Assembly (NCBI GenBank): GCA_963800865.1
Contig: CAWDCL010000004.1
Location: 2,356,001 to 2,420,000 of the forward strand
Direction of reading: 5' to 3'
Source of the DNA: JALOKP01 sp963800865
GTDB lineage: Bacteria; Acidobacteriota; Polarisedimenticolia; J045
DNA length: 64,000 nt
Positions 26,065 through 35,188 of the stretch are shown piece after piece (the stretch's first letter is position 1; each line of letters opens with the position of its first letter). The position numbers and the translations under genes are program-made. The notes under the pieces are model-generated. The model was not told the origin of the DNA and made no database searches. It worked only from the letters and a program-made list of their open reading frames with translations.

Positions 26065-27682
26065 ACCGTCGCGAGGACACGCGCTACATCTTCGTCACCG
26101 GGGGCGTCACCTCGTCGCTGGGCAAGGGCCTGGCCGCGGCCTCGATCGCCAACCTGCTGGAGTCGCGCGGCTTCAAGGTGCAGATCCAGAAGCTCGACCC
26201 CTACATCAACGTCGACCCCGGGACGATGAACCCGTTCCAGCACGGCGAGGTCTTCGTGACCGAGGACGGCGCCGAGACCGACCTCGACCTGGGGCACTAC
26301 GAGCGCTTCACCTCGATCACCACCGGCCAGCGCAACAACTACACCACGGGCCGGATCTACAACCAGGTGATCGAGCGCGAGCGGCGCGGCGACTACCTGG
26401 GCGGGACGGTCCAGGTCATCCCGCACATCACCGACGAGATCAAGCGCGCGATCCGCGACCTGGCCAACGGCCACGAGATCCAGCTGGTCGAGATCGGCGG
26501 GACGGTGGGCGACATCGAGTCGCTGCCGTTCCTCGAGGCGATCCGGCAGTTCCGGCTCGAGGTCGGCCCGCAGCGCGCCATTTTCATCCACCTGACGCTG
26601 GTCCCCTGGCTGCCGGCGGCCCACGAGCTGAAGACCAAGCCGACCCAGCACTCGGTCAAGGAGCTGCGCGCGATCGGGATCCAGCCCGACGTCCTGCTCT
26701 GCCGCTGCGACCGGCCGCTGCCGCACGACGTGCGGGCCAAGATCGCGCTGTTCTGCAACGTCAGCGAGGACCAGGTCATCGCCGCGCCCGACGTCGCCAG
26801 CATCTACGAGGTCCCGCTGCGCTTCTCGGCCGAGGGGATCGACGAGATCATCTGCAAGCTGCTCGACCTCCCCTACCGCAAGCGCAACCTCGCCCCCTGG
26901 GAAGAGCTGGTCTCCCGCGTCAAGAACCCCGTCGACACGGTGACGATCGGGATGGTCGGCAAGTACGTCGCCTACGAGGACTCGTACAAGTCGCTCAACG
27001 AGGCGCTGCGCCACGGCGGCTTCGCGCACAAGATCAAGGTCGAGCTGGAGTTCCTCGAGGCCGAGAAGTTCGAGTCCGCCGACCCCGGAACGGAGCTGTC
27101 CCGGCTCGACGGCGTGCTGGTCCCGGGCGGGTTCGGGATCCGGGGAATCGAGGGGATGATCCGCTCCATCACCTACGCCCGCGAGCAGGGGATCCCGTTC
27201 TTCGGGATCTGCCTCGGGATGCAGTGCGCGACGATCGAGATGGCGCGCAGCCTGCTGGGCCTGCGGCGCGCCAACTCGACCGAGTTCGACCCCAACACGC
27301 CCGACCCGGTGATCGACCTGATGGCCGAGCAGCGCGACATCGAGGCCAAGGGGGGACCATGCGGCTGGGCGCCTATGCCTGCCGGCTGACGCCGGGAACG
27401 CTGGCCCACCAGCTCTACGGCCGGCCCGAGGTCAGCGAGCGCCACCGCCACCGCTACGAGTTCAACAACGCCTACATGGAACGGCTGCGCGAGGCCGGCG
27501 TCGTCTGCTCGGGAATCAACCCCGACCGCAACCTGGTCGAGATCATCGAGCGGCCCGATCACCCGTGGTTCCTGGCCTGTCAGTTCCACCCCGAGTTCAA
27601 GAGCCGCCCGCTGGTGCCGCACCCGCTGTTCCGCGGGTTCGCCGGCGCGGCGCTGCGCCGCAAGCGGGAACGCGGCGGCGTG
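26061..27682 (+). pseudogene. pyrG: CTP synthase, one frameshift; no stop before kdsA
   Basis: The synthase domain is intact: TRYIFVTGGVTSSLGKG (P-loop), INVDPGTMNPFQHGEVFVT and EIGGTVGDIES. The glutaminase half carries FFGICLGMQ (nucleophile Cys). At 27350-27355 a G tract has one base too few, so this frame stops at 27387-27389. Homology resumes in the other frame at GGTMRLGAYAC and runs through ERHRHRYEFNN and CQFHPEFKSRP (catalytic His/Glu). That frame has no stop and runs straight into kdsA. A TGA overlapping the kdsA GTG exists but in the original N-terminal frame, which hints at a second compensating indel. PyrG makes CTP from UTP and glutamine. Confidence 0.88.
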
Positions 27683-28561
27683 AACCCGGTCGTGGTCGCG
27701 CCGGTGCCGCCGGTCGCAGTCGGTCCCGGGGCCGTCGCCGGCGGCGACGGCCCGCTGCTGGTCATCGCCGGCACCTGCGTCGTCGAGAGCCGCGAGAGCG
27801 CGCTCGCCCACGCGCGGGCCCTGGCCGGCATCGCGCGGGACCTCGGGCTGCCGCTGGTCTTCAAGGCCTCCTACGACAAGGCCAACCGGACCTCCGTCGA
27901 GTCGTTCCGCGGCCCCGGCGTCGAGGAGGGGCTGGCGATCCTGGCCGAGGTCCGCGCCGAGACCGGGCTGCCGCTCCTGACCGACGTCCACGAGGCCTCC
28001 CAGTGCGCGGCCGCCGCGGCGGTGGTCGACGTGCTGCAGATCCCGGCCTTCCTCTGCCGGCAGACCGACCTGCTGCTCGCGGCCGCGGCCACGGGGCGCG
28101 CCGTCAACGTCAAGAAGGGGCAGTTCCTGGCCCCGGAGGATGCCGAGCACATCGTCGGGAAGCTGCGCTCCGGGGGTGCGCGCGGGGTCCTGCTCACCGA
28201 GCGCGGCACCACCTTCGGATACCACGACCTCGTGGTCGACTTCCGCTCGATCCCGACGATGCGCGCGCTCGGCGTCCCCGTCGTCTTCGACGCCACGCAC
28301 GCGGTCCAGCGCCCCGGCGGACGGGGCACGGCCTCCGGCGGCGACCCGCAGCACATCCCGACCCTCGCGCGGGCGGCGGTCGCGGCCGGGGCCGACGCCG
28401 TGTTCCTCGAGGTCCACCGCGACCCGGCGCGCGCCCTCTCCGACGGGCCCAACGCGCTGCGGCTGGACCTCGTCGCGGAGCTGCTCGGCTCGCTGCGCGC
28501 GATCCACCGCCTCGTGCGCGCGGGCTCCCCGCCGGACGGTCTCCCGAGGGCGGGACGATGA
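27680..28561 (+). CDS. kdsA: 3-deoxy-8-phosphooctulonate (Kdo-8-P) synthase
   Basis: From GTG 27680 the product has 293 residues and condenses PEP with arabinose 5-phosphate. Core motifs are LLVIAGTCVVESRE (Thr instead of the usual Pro in AGPCV), VFKASYDKANRTS, PLLTDVHE, DVLQIPAFLCRQTDLL, VNVKKGQFLAPED, FDATHAVQRPGG and FLEVHRDPARALSDGPN. The Cys in ERGTTFG-type contexts is absent, so metal dependence cannot be read. The frame is continuous with the end of pyrG. The stop overlaps kdsD (ATGA). Confidence 0.93.
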   Translation: MNPVVVAPVPPVAVGPGAVAGGDGPLLVIAGTCVVESRESALAHARALAGIARDLGLPLVFKASYDKANRTSVESFRGPGVEEGLAILAEVRAETGLPLLTDVHEASQCAAAAAVVDVLQIPAFLCRQTDLLLAAAATGRAVNVKKGQFLAPEDAEHIVGKLRSGGARGVLLTERGTTFGYHDLVVDFRSIPTMRALGVPVVFDATHAVQRPGGRGTASGGDPQHIPTLARAAVAAGADAVFLEVHRDPARALSDGPNALRLDLVAELLGSLRAIHRLVRAGSPPDGLPRAGR

Positions 28562-29514
28562 GGCACGCCGAGGGGCGGCGCGTGATCGAGGCCGAGGCCC
28601 GCGCGCTCGCCGCGCTGGCCGAACGGCTCGGCCCCGTCTTCGACGACGCGGTCGAATCGATCCTGGGCTGCCGCGGGCGGGTCGTGCTGACCGGAATGGG
28701 CAAGAGCGGCCTCGTGGCGCGCAAGATCGCGGCCACGCTGGCTTCGACCGGCACGCCCGCGCTGTTTCTCCACCCGGCCGAGGCGATCCACGGCGACCTC
28801 GGGATGATCGTCAGGGGGGACGTCGTGGTCGCGCTCTCGCAGAGCGGCGAGACGGCCGAGATCCTCGGCGTGGTCGAGACGGTCCGGCGACTCCAGGGGA
28901 AACTGCTCGTGATGACCGGCCGCGCCGGGTCGACCCTCGGCCGCGAGGCCGACCTGCTGCTCGACACCTCCGTGGCGGAAGAGGGCTGCCCGCTCGGCCT
29001 GGCCCCGATGGCGAGCACGACCGCGATGGCCGCGCTCGGCGACGCCCTGGCCGCCGCGCTGATGGTCGCGAAGGGGTTCTCCGAGGAGGACTTCGCGCGG
29101 CTCCACCCGGGCGGCCGCCTCGGCCGCAGGCTGGCCCGCGTGCGGCAGTTCATGCACACCGGGGAGGCCGTGCCGCGGGTCGGGCCGGCGACCACGATGG
29201 GCGAGGTCGTGCTCGAGATGAGCCGCAAGCGGCTGGGGTCGACGGCGGTCGTGGACGGGGCCGGCCGGCTGCTCGGAATCGTGACGGACGGCGACCTGCG
29301 ACGCCTGCTGCAGCGCGACGCGACCCCGCTCGACCGCACCGCGGCGGAAGCGATGACCGCCCGGCCGACCACGATCGCGGCCGACGCGCTGGCCTCGGCG
29401 GCCCTGGCGCTGATGGAGGAGCGGAAGATCACGATGCTCCCCGTCGTGGCCGCGGACGGAACGCTGGAGGGGATCGTGCAGATCCACGATCTCTGGGGCA
29501 CGCAGCTCTTCTGA
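28558..29514 (+). CDS. kdsD: Arabinose-5-phosphate isomerase
   Basis: The 318-residue product interconverts ribulose 5-phosphate and arabinose 5-phosphate, the KdsA substrate. The SIS domain (residues ~30-180) shows VVLTGMGKSGLVARKIAATLASTGTPA, HPAEAIHGDLGM and LSQSGETAEI. Two CBS repeats follow (about 200-318): MHTGEAVPRVGPAT and MTARPTTIAADALAS. Length matches KdsD (~325). The ATG overlaps the kdsA stop. Confidence 0.95.
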   Translation: MRHAEGRRVIEAEARALAALAERLGPVFDDAVESILGCRGRVVLTGMGKSGLVARKIAATLASTGTPALFLHPAEAIHGDLGMIVRGDVVVALSQSGETAEILGVVETVRRLQGKLLVMTGRAGSTLGREADLLLDTSVAEEGCPLGLAPMASTTAMAALGDALAAALMVAKGFSEEDFARLHPGGRLGRRLARVRQFMHTGEAVPRVGPATTMGEVVLEMSRKRLGSTAVVDGAGRLLGIVTDGDLRRLLQRDATPLDRTAAEAMTARPTTIAADALASAALALMEERKITMLPVVAADGTLEGIVQIHDLWGTQLF

Positions 29515-29559
29515 AACCCGGGCCGGCCGGCGGCCGGTCGCGTTTCCGGCGCGTTTTGG

Positions 29560-29565
29560 TATCGT
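29560..29565 (+). promoter_or_regulatory. Putative -10 element for kdsC
   Basis: TATCGT ends 7 nt before ATG 29573 in the 58-bp kdsD-kdsC gap. No ribosome-binding sequence lies between them, so an internal promoter giving a leaderless kdsC-lapA-lapB mRNA is possible. Confidence 0.3.
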
Positions 29566-29572
29566 GGGCCCC

Positions 29573-30091
29573 ATGGACCGGACCGGTCTCATGCAGCACG
29601 CCGCCCGGGTGCAGCTCCTGCTGTCGGACGTCGACGGAACCCTGACCGACGGGTTTCTGTACTACGTCGGCGAGGAGGTCGGGCTGCGCTTCTCGGTGCG
29701 CGACGGCCTCGGCCTCGTGATGGCACGGCGCGCCGGGCTCGTCACGGGCGTCGTCTCGATGCGCGGCACCCCGTCCGTCCGCCACCGCGCGGAGGACCTC
29801 CGGCTGGACGAGGTGCACCTCGCGGTCGACGACAAGGCCTCGGTCCTGAGAGAGATCCTGGCGCGGCGGGCGATCCCGCGCGAGGCGGCCTGCTACATCG
29901 GGGACGACCTCAACGACCTTCCCGCCTTCGCCGAGGTCGGGCTGTCCGTCGCCGTCGCCGACGCGGCGGAGGAGGTCCGGCACGCGGCAGCGTTCGTCAC
30001 CGGCCGGCCGGGAGGCGCCGGGGCCGTGCGGGAGGTGGTCGACCTCCTGCTCGCGGCACGGGCCGGGAGGGAGCCGTCATGCGGGTCCTGA
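29573..30091 (+). CDS. kdsC: Kdo-8-phosphate phosphatase
   Basis: The 172-residue HAD phosphatase (C0 type, no cap) hydrolyses Kdo-8-P to Kdo. The motif I is LLLSDVDGTLTDG with nucleophile Asp near residue 18. Motif II is SMRG (the usual S/T), and motif III/IV is YIGDDLNDLPAF. FVTGRPGGAGAVREVVDLLL closes the protein as in KdsC. An upstream GTG (29564) is an alternative start. Its 3' end overlaps lapA by 13 bp. Confidence 0.93.
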   Translation: MDRTGLMQHAARVQLLLSDVDGTLTDGFLYYVGEEVGLRFSVRDGLGLVMARRAGLVTGVVSMRGTPSVRHRAEDLRLDEVHLAVDDKASVLREILARRAIPREAACYIGDDLNDLPAFAEVGLSVAVADAAEEVRHAAAFVTGRPGGAGAVREVVDLLLAARAGREPSCGS

Positions 30092-30450
30092 TCTTCCTCC
30101 TCGCCGCGGGATTCGCGATCGTCGTGCTCTGGGTGGCGCTGGCCAATGCCGGCCAGGAAGTCACGCTGACGCTCGGCGCGGGCGGGGTGACGCGGACCCT
30201 CTCGATGGCCGAGGTGATCTTCGGCAGCGTGCTGGCGGGGGTCTTCTTCATCGGGCTGCTCGCCGTGGTCGAGGGGATCACGCTCCGGGTCGAGAACCTG
30301 CGGCTGAAGCGGCGCCTGCACCAGCTCGAGGAGGAGATCCTCGACCTGCGCAATCTCGCGATCTCCGGCACCGGCGCGCTGTCGTCGGGGCGCGGCGCCG
30401 ACGCCGTCCCGGCCTCCTCCAACGTGCTCCTGCCCGACGACGAGCCATGA
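30079..30450 (+). CDS. lapA: LapA-like inner-membrane protein (DUF1049)
   Basis: The 123-residue product has two TM helices (residues ~3-22 and ~47-66) followed by a coiled-coil LRVENLRLKRRLHQLEEEILDLRNL and a low-complexity tail. This is the LapA/YciS plan. LapA pairs with LapB in LPS assembly control. It overlaps both kdsC and lapB (ATGA), so the LPS regulators are coupled to Kdo synthesis. Confidence 0.85.
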   Translation: MRVLIFLLAAGFAIVVLWVALANAGQEVTLTLGAGGVTRTLSMAEVIFGSVLAGVFFIGLLAVVEGITLRVENLRLKRRLHQLEEEILDLRNLAISGTGALSSGRGADAVPASSNVLLPDDEP

Positions 30451-31607
30451 GCGCGCTGCTGCTCCTGTTCGCCTTTCTCGCCGGGGTGATGGTCAGCGTG
30501 CTCGTCACCTCGCTGGTGGTGCACCTGCGGCCCGTGCGCGACGCCGGCGGCCCGTCGCGCACGCTGGCCGAGCGCGCGATCGCGGAGATCGTCGCGGAGG
30601 ATCACCCCGCCGCCGCCGCCGCGCTGCGGCACGCGGTCGAAGGCGGGCCGGGCGAACAGGACCTCTACCTGCTGCTGGCCGACCAGCAGCTTCGCGCCGG
30701 CGACGCCGCGCGGGCCGCCCGCACGCTCGAGGTCCTGCTCGCGCGGCGCGACCTCCCCGACCGCACCCGCGCCGCCGCCCTGCTGCTGCGCGCCCGGGGT
30801 CTCGAGTGCGCCGGCGATCTCGAAGCGGCGCTGGCCGGCTGCGAGGAAGCGGCCGCCGCGGCGCGCGACTGGGCGCCGCCGCTGGTCGCGCTCGAGCAGC
30901 TTCAATCGCGCCTCGGCCGGCTGCGCGACGCGGTGGCGACCGGCGGGCGGCTGGCCGCGATCGACCGCGAGCGGGGACGGCTCATCTCGGCGCGGAGGCG
31001 GGTGCTGCTGGCGCGCGAGCTGCTCGCGGACGGGCTGCCGCGGGAGGCGGCGCGCGAGGCCGAGCGCGCCCTCGCGGAGTCGCGTCCGCTGCCGGCGGCG
31101 GAGATGGCCCTGGGCGACGCGCTCTACCAGTCGCGGGACGCCAAGCGTGCGCGCGAGGCCTGGTTGCGCGCCGCGCTCGAATCGCCGGCCCTGGCGCCGC
31201 TCGTCGTCGACCGGCTCGAGGACCTGGAGGCTCCGGCGGGCGGACGCGACGCGGCGCGCCAGTTCGCGCGCGACGCGCTGTCGCGCGATCCCGAGGGTCC
31301 GGCCGCGTGGCGCCTGGCCGGGTGGCTGGCCGACGATGCTCTGCGCCGCGGACAGGTCGCGGAGGCCCGCGGCGCCGTGGAGCGGATCGAGCAGCTCGCG
31401 CCACGCTCGTCCGCGGTCCCGCGGTTGCGGGGGCGGCTCGCGCTGCTCGAGGACGGCACGACGAGCCGCGCGCTGGTCGCGCTGCGAACGCACTGGGAAG
31501 GGACCGGCGGCTGGGGCGATCCGTGGCGCTGCCAGCGCTGCGGGCTCAGCGTCGCCGAGTTCGAGTGGCGCTGCCCTTCGTGTCGCGCCTGGGAGTCGCT
31601 GGCGTAG
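30447..31607 (+). CDS. lapB: LapB-like tetratricopeptide protein with C-terminal zinc ribbon
   Basis: The 386-residue product has an N-terminal TM helix (LLLLFAFLAGVMVSVLVTSLVV), then about nine helical TPR units rich in Ala/Arg. A rubredoxin-like ribbon closes it, WRCQRCGLSVAEFEWRCPSCRAW (about residues 360-382, two CxxC pairs). In E. coli, LapB (YciM) uses the same layout to couple LPS synthesis to demand via FtsH/LpxC. Overlap with lapA supports the assignment. The stop lies 4 bp from the convergent DUF4388 gene. Confidence 0.9.
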   Translation: MSALLLLFAFLAGVMVSVLVTSLVVHLRPVRDAGGPSRTLAERAIAEIVAEDHPAAAAALRHAVEGGPGEQDLYLLLADQQLRAGDAARAARTLEVLLARRDLPDRTRAAALLLRARGLECAGDLEAALAGCEEAAAAARDWAPPLVALEQLQSRLGRLRDAVATGGRLAAIDRERGRLISARRRVLLARELLADGLPREAAREAERALAESRPLPAAEMALGDALYQSRDAKRAREAWLRAALESPALAPLVVDRLEDLEAPAGGRDAARQFARDALSRDPEGPAAWRLAGWLADDALRRGQVAEARGAVERIEQLAPRSSAVPRLRGRLALLEDGTTSRALVALRTHWEGTGGWGDPWRCQRCGLSVAEFEWRCPSCRAWESLA

Positions 31608-31611
31608 CCTG

Positions 31612-34161
31612 CTAGAGCAGGTTCAGCTGCGCTTCAATGGCCGACAGGCGCTGCGGCGCGACGAGGTCGCGCACCATCGCCAGTTCCTCGCGGACCAGGC
31701 CTCCCAGCGGCTCGGCCGGCGCGCCGTCCCAGCGGTCGCGGAGCGCGCACGCGAGCGCCTCGCGATCGAAGACGCCGTTGCGGTCGAGCACGATCCCCTC
31801 GAACGGAGCCCCGGCCGGCCCCAGCCGGCGGACGCAGGCCACCACCAGGTTCCGCACCGCGGCGCCGATCTCGAGCCGCAGTTGCTGGTAGACCAGCGCG
31901 TGACGGCGGTTGAACGCCTCGACCGCGTCGAGCAGTTCGGGCGGCGGCGGCAGCGGCGGCGGCATCGCCAGCGGGCCGTCCTCGGCCCCGCCGCGCGTGG
32001 CGCGCTCGGCGGCAAGGGAGCGGGCCTCGGCGCCGAAGACGGCGCTGGTCAGCGGGCCGGTGGGCGAATGCTCGGCCTGGGCCATCTCCTCGGCGGTCAG
32101 CGGTTCCCACGGGAGCTCCGTGGAGGCCGGCGCCGGGACCGCCGGGGCCGAGACAGCGAGCGGGCCGGTCAACTCGGCCTCGCTCCACGGCATCGGCTCC
32201 CAGTCGGCTTCCTCGGCCGGTGGCGGCGGGGGCGGCTCGAAGAGGGCGGCGGTCGCGGGCTCGGGGTCGGGAAGGGGCTCAGAGGCCGAGGCCGGCGCAA
32301 TCGCCTCGGGCGCGGCTTCGGCCGGGACCGCCAGCGGGGCGAAAAACGCCTCCTGGTAGCCCTCGATCGGGGTGGCCGACGGCTCGCCCAGCTCCATCGG
32401 AACCGAGGTCGCGAGGGCCGCCGGGTCCGGATACTCGTCGAACGTCGGCGGAAGGGGCTCCTCGTCGCCGGGCGTGGCGAGTTCGAACGCCGCCTCCAGC
32501 CAGGCCGGCGCGGCCGGGATCTCGGCCGCGGTGCCGCCGAACAGCTCGGGCGCGAGATCGGCGGCCGAGCGCGGCGGGGCCGCGGGCCCGGGTGTCGCGG
32601 GGAGTTCGGCTGCCGCAGGGAGTTCGGCTGCCGCGGGGTGCGCGGGGCCGGGCCGTTCGACATCGGGGGCGGCCGCGACCTGCTCCGTCCGCTCGATCAC
32701 CCGCGCGGCGTCGAGGGCGCACAGCAACCGGCAAAGCTCGAAGTCGGCGTCCGGTCGGGCGGCGAGGATCTCGTCCACCGTGCGCGGCTCGGCCAGCAGC
32801 GCCACGACGTCCCACATCGCCGGACGAAGCGTCATCCGGTCGAGGCGGTCGAGATAGTCGGGCCGCAGCCGGTAGCAGGTCCCGGTGGAGCCGAGGCGCT
32901 CGGAGATCCGCTGCCACGCGGTCAGCGACTCCCACGCCGAGACGACCAGGTCCTCGGGCGCGATCCCCAGCAGGATCGACTCGTCGACCGTCACCTCGGG
33001 CTCGATCTCGTACTCGCCGGAGTCCCAGAGCACCAGGCCGCGCGCGACGGACATGACCTGCTCGCGCACGAACCGGTCGACGTCTTCGGGGAGCAGCACG
33101 CCGCGCTCGGCGAGCAGCATCCCCATCCGCTTGCCGGTGATCAGCTGCCGGACCGCTTCGTCCTGGTCCCGGTCGGAGATCACGCCCCGGCGGACGAGGT
33201 GCGCCGCGAGGCTCTGCTCCTGGTCCGAGGTCGAGGCGAACTCGACGCGTCCGTCGCGCAGGAAGAGAGCCCCCTCCTCCGCTTCGCGGAAGAGCCGCAG
33301 GGTCCCGCTGAATCGCCGATCGGCGAGGTCGAGCAGCAGGCCGCCGATTCCCGCCCTGCCGACCAGCCCCTCCTGCTCGGACGCGGCCGGGCTGCCCAGC
33401 GCGCGGCGATCGACGTGCTCGACGCGCCCGGTGATGTAGAGCGCCCACAGCGCGCGATAGATGTCGTGCGTCGGCGCGTAGACCGCGCTGCAGAGCTGGT
33501 CGACGCGCAGCGGCAGCTGCAGCTGCTCGAGGATCAGGCGCTCGGTCAGGCCCAGCCCCAGCGCATCGTCGCGCGAGGCCGGCGTTGCGCGGTAGACGGC
33601 GCGGCTGCCGCCGACGACCCGGCGCACCCAGTTCCAGTCCCGCACGCGCCGCGTACCGGCGAGGATCAGGTCCTCGATCGCAAGGTCGAGCGTGATCGTC
33701 TCGTGGAGCGGCAGCGCCGCACGCGTGACGCGCCAGGTTCCGTCGCGCCAGGCGAAGACCGAGAGCGCGATCTCGCGCACCTGCTCCTGGACCGCCCGCG
33801 GCAGGGCCGACGGGGCGAGGAACCCCAGCTCGACCAGCATCTCGCCGAGCCGGCGGCCACCGTCGAGCCGCTCGTCGGCCTCGAGCAGCGCGCCGAGCCG
33901 GACCTCTCCCCGGCGCAGCAGGAACGGGCCGAGCTGGTCCTCCGGGTCGCTGGAGGTCGCGAACACGACGCGGCCGTCGCGCAGCGCGAGGGTCTTGGTC
34001 ACCCCCTGCCGCTCGAGCACCACGGCCCCCGTGTGCTGCTCCTGCGCCAGGCGCCAGAGCAGTTCGGGCACGGTGATCCCCTCGAGACGCCCCTCTGGGG
34101 CGATCCTCGCGTGGACGGGATCTCCTCCGGTCACCTGCACCTCACCGACGAGCAGTTCCAT
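31612..34161 (-). CDS. Two-module DUF4388 (PATAN-like) protein
   Basis: The 849-residue product has two related N-terminal modules, about residues 25-130 and 285-390. Each contains G-x-L-x-L followed by an LRDGRVxFAST-type hairpin: TLALRDGRVVFATSSDPEDQLG and ALFLRDGRVEFASTSDQEQSLA, each leading to L-x-x-R-G. A ~300-residue Pro/Ala/Glu-rich linker follows (about 500-770). The helical C-terminal domain ends LLDAVEAFNRRHALVYQQLRLEIGAAVRNLVV. No TM or catalytic motif. DUF4388 proteins are often linked to signalling, gliding or surface-associated behaviours. ATG 34161 lacks a clear ribosome site; an upstream open stretch to 34461 overlaps the kinase gene and is rejected. Confidence 0.8.
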   Translation of the reverse strand: MELLVGEVQVTGGDPVHARIAPEGRLEGITVPELLWRLAQEQHTGAVVLERQGVTKTLALRDGRVVFATSSDPEDQLGPFLLRRGEVRLGALLEADERLDGGRRLGEMLVELGFLAPSALPRAVQEQVREIALSVFAWRDGTWRVTRAALPLHETITLDLAIEDLILAGTRRVRDWNWVRRVVGGSRAVYRATPASRDDALGLGLTERLILEQLQLPLRVDQLCSAVYAPTHDIYRALWALYITGRVEHVDRRALGSPAASEQEGLVGRAGIGGLLLDLADRRFSGTLRLFREAEEGALFLRDGRVEFASTSDQEQSLAAHLVRRGVISDRDQDEAVRQLITGKRMGMLLAERGVLLPEDVDRFVREQVMSVARGLVLWDSGEYEIEPEVTVDESILLGIAPEDLVVSAWESLTAWQRISERLGSTGTCYRLRPDYLDRLDRMTLRPAMWDVVALLAEPRTVDEILAARPDADFELCRLLCALDAARVIERTEQVAAAPDVERPGPAHPAAAELPAAAELPATPGPAAPPRSAADLAPELFGGTAAEIPAAPAWLEAAFELATPGDEEPLPPTFDEYPDPAALATSVPMELGEPSATPIEGYQEAFFAPLAVPAEAAPEAIAPASASEPLPDPEPATAALFEPPPPPPAEEADWEPMPWSEAELTGPLAVSAPAVPAPASTELPWEPLTAEEMAQAEHSPTGPLTSAVFGAEARSLAAERATRGGAEDGPLAMPPPLPPPPELLDAVEAFNRRHALVYQQLRLEIGAAVRNLVVACVRRLGPAGAPFEGIVLDRNGVFDREALACALRDRWDGAPAEPLGGLVREELAMVRDLVAPQRLSAIEAQLNLL

Positions 34162-34201
34162 GAAGGAGAATCTGTTCCCCGAGGGTGGTCGAGGCCATAT
34201 G

Positions 34202-35188
34202 TCATGAACCCTCGGCTTCCAAGTTCGTTCGCAGTTCTTCGAATGATACCGCCACCGTTCCCAGCTTTCCCACGGCGATGGCCGCCGCGGCATTCGCCAG
34301 CTCGGCCCCGGCCGCGAGCGGCAGCCCGGCGGCCAGCGCCGCCGCCAGGGTCGCAACCACCGTGTCGCCCGCCCCCGTGACGTCGTAGACCTCGCGCGCC
34401 CGGGCCCCGATGAAATGCGGCGCCCGATCGCGCTCGAGCAGCACCATGCCGTGCTCTCCACGGGTGATCAGCACCGCCTCGAGCGCGAGCCGCTCGAGGA
34501 TCGCACGCGCGGCGCCGACCGCGTCGTCGTCGCTGCGGATCTCCCGCCCGGTCGCGCCCGCCGCCTCGAGCGTGTTGGGGGTGATCACGGTCGCCGGCGC
34601 ATAGAGGCCGAAGTGACGCACCTTGGGGTCGATGACGACCGGCACCCCGCGGCGGCGTGCCGCGGCCAGGAGCGGCGCGAGCACCCGGCCGTCGAGCAAC
34701 CCTTTCGCGTAGTCGGAGACGACGACCGCGTCGGTCGCATCGAGCGCGCCGAGGGCGCGCTCGAGCGCCGCCTCGGCCGTGGCTTCCGGGACCGGCGAGT
34801 CGTCCTCGCGGTCGAGGCGGAGCACCTGCTGGTGCCGGGCCATGACGCGGGTCTTCTCGACAGTGGGGCGCCCCGGGACCCGCACCAGCCCGCCGGCGTC
34901 GACGCCCCAGCCCGCGACCAGCGCCGCCAGCGCGTCGCCGGCGGCGTCGTCGCCGATCGCCGCGACGACGCTCGGACGGAGGCCCAGGGCGACGAGGTTG
35001 TGGACGACGTTGGCGGCGCCGCCGGCACGCGACTCCTCGCGCATCCAGCGCACCACCGGGACCGGCGCCTCGGGGCTGATCCGCTCGACCACGCCGACGA
35101 CGTAGCGGTCGAGGATCACGTCCCCTACCACCAGCACCCGGCGACCCGCCAGGTGGCCGGCCGCGGCCGCGAGGTCCGGCCCCCTCAC
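34202..35188 (-). CDS. rfaE1 (hldE N-domain): D-glycero-beta-D-manno-heptose-7-phosphate kinase
   Basis: The 328-residue PfkB/ribokinase-family sugar kinase phosphorylates heptose 7-phosphate for LPS core. The N-terminus is RRVLVVGDVILDRYVVGVVERISPEAPVPVV, with SRAGGAANVVHNLVALG and the C-terminal anion hole DVTGAGDTVVATLAAALA (catalytic Asp). Only the kinase domain is present; the nucleotidyltransferase domain of bifunctional HldE is absent and must be encoded elsewhere. GTG 35188 overlaps the Trm112-like stop. Confidence 0.93.
   Translation of the reverse strand: MRGPDLAAAAGHLAGRRVLVVGDVILDRYVVGVVERISPEAPVPVVRWMREESRAGGAANVVHNLVALGLRPSVVAAIGDDAAGDALAALVAGWGVDAGGLVRVPGRPTVEKTRVMARHQQVLRLDREDDSPVPEATAEAALERALGALDATDAVVVSDYAKGLLDGRVLAPLLAAARRRGVPVVIDPKVRHFGLYAPATVITPNTLEAAGATGREIRSDDDAVGAARAILERLALEAVLITRGEHGMVLLERDRAPHFIGARAREVYDVTGAGDTVVATLAAALAAGLPLAAGAELANAAAAIAVGKLGTVAVSFEELRTNLEAEGS

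Noticed and set aside
34162..34461. 100-residue N-terminal extension of the DUF4388 protein
   Set aside because: Overlaps the end of the heptose kinase gene and has shadow-type composition (Arg/Trp/Ser).
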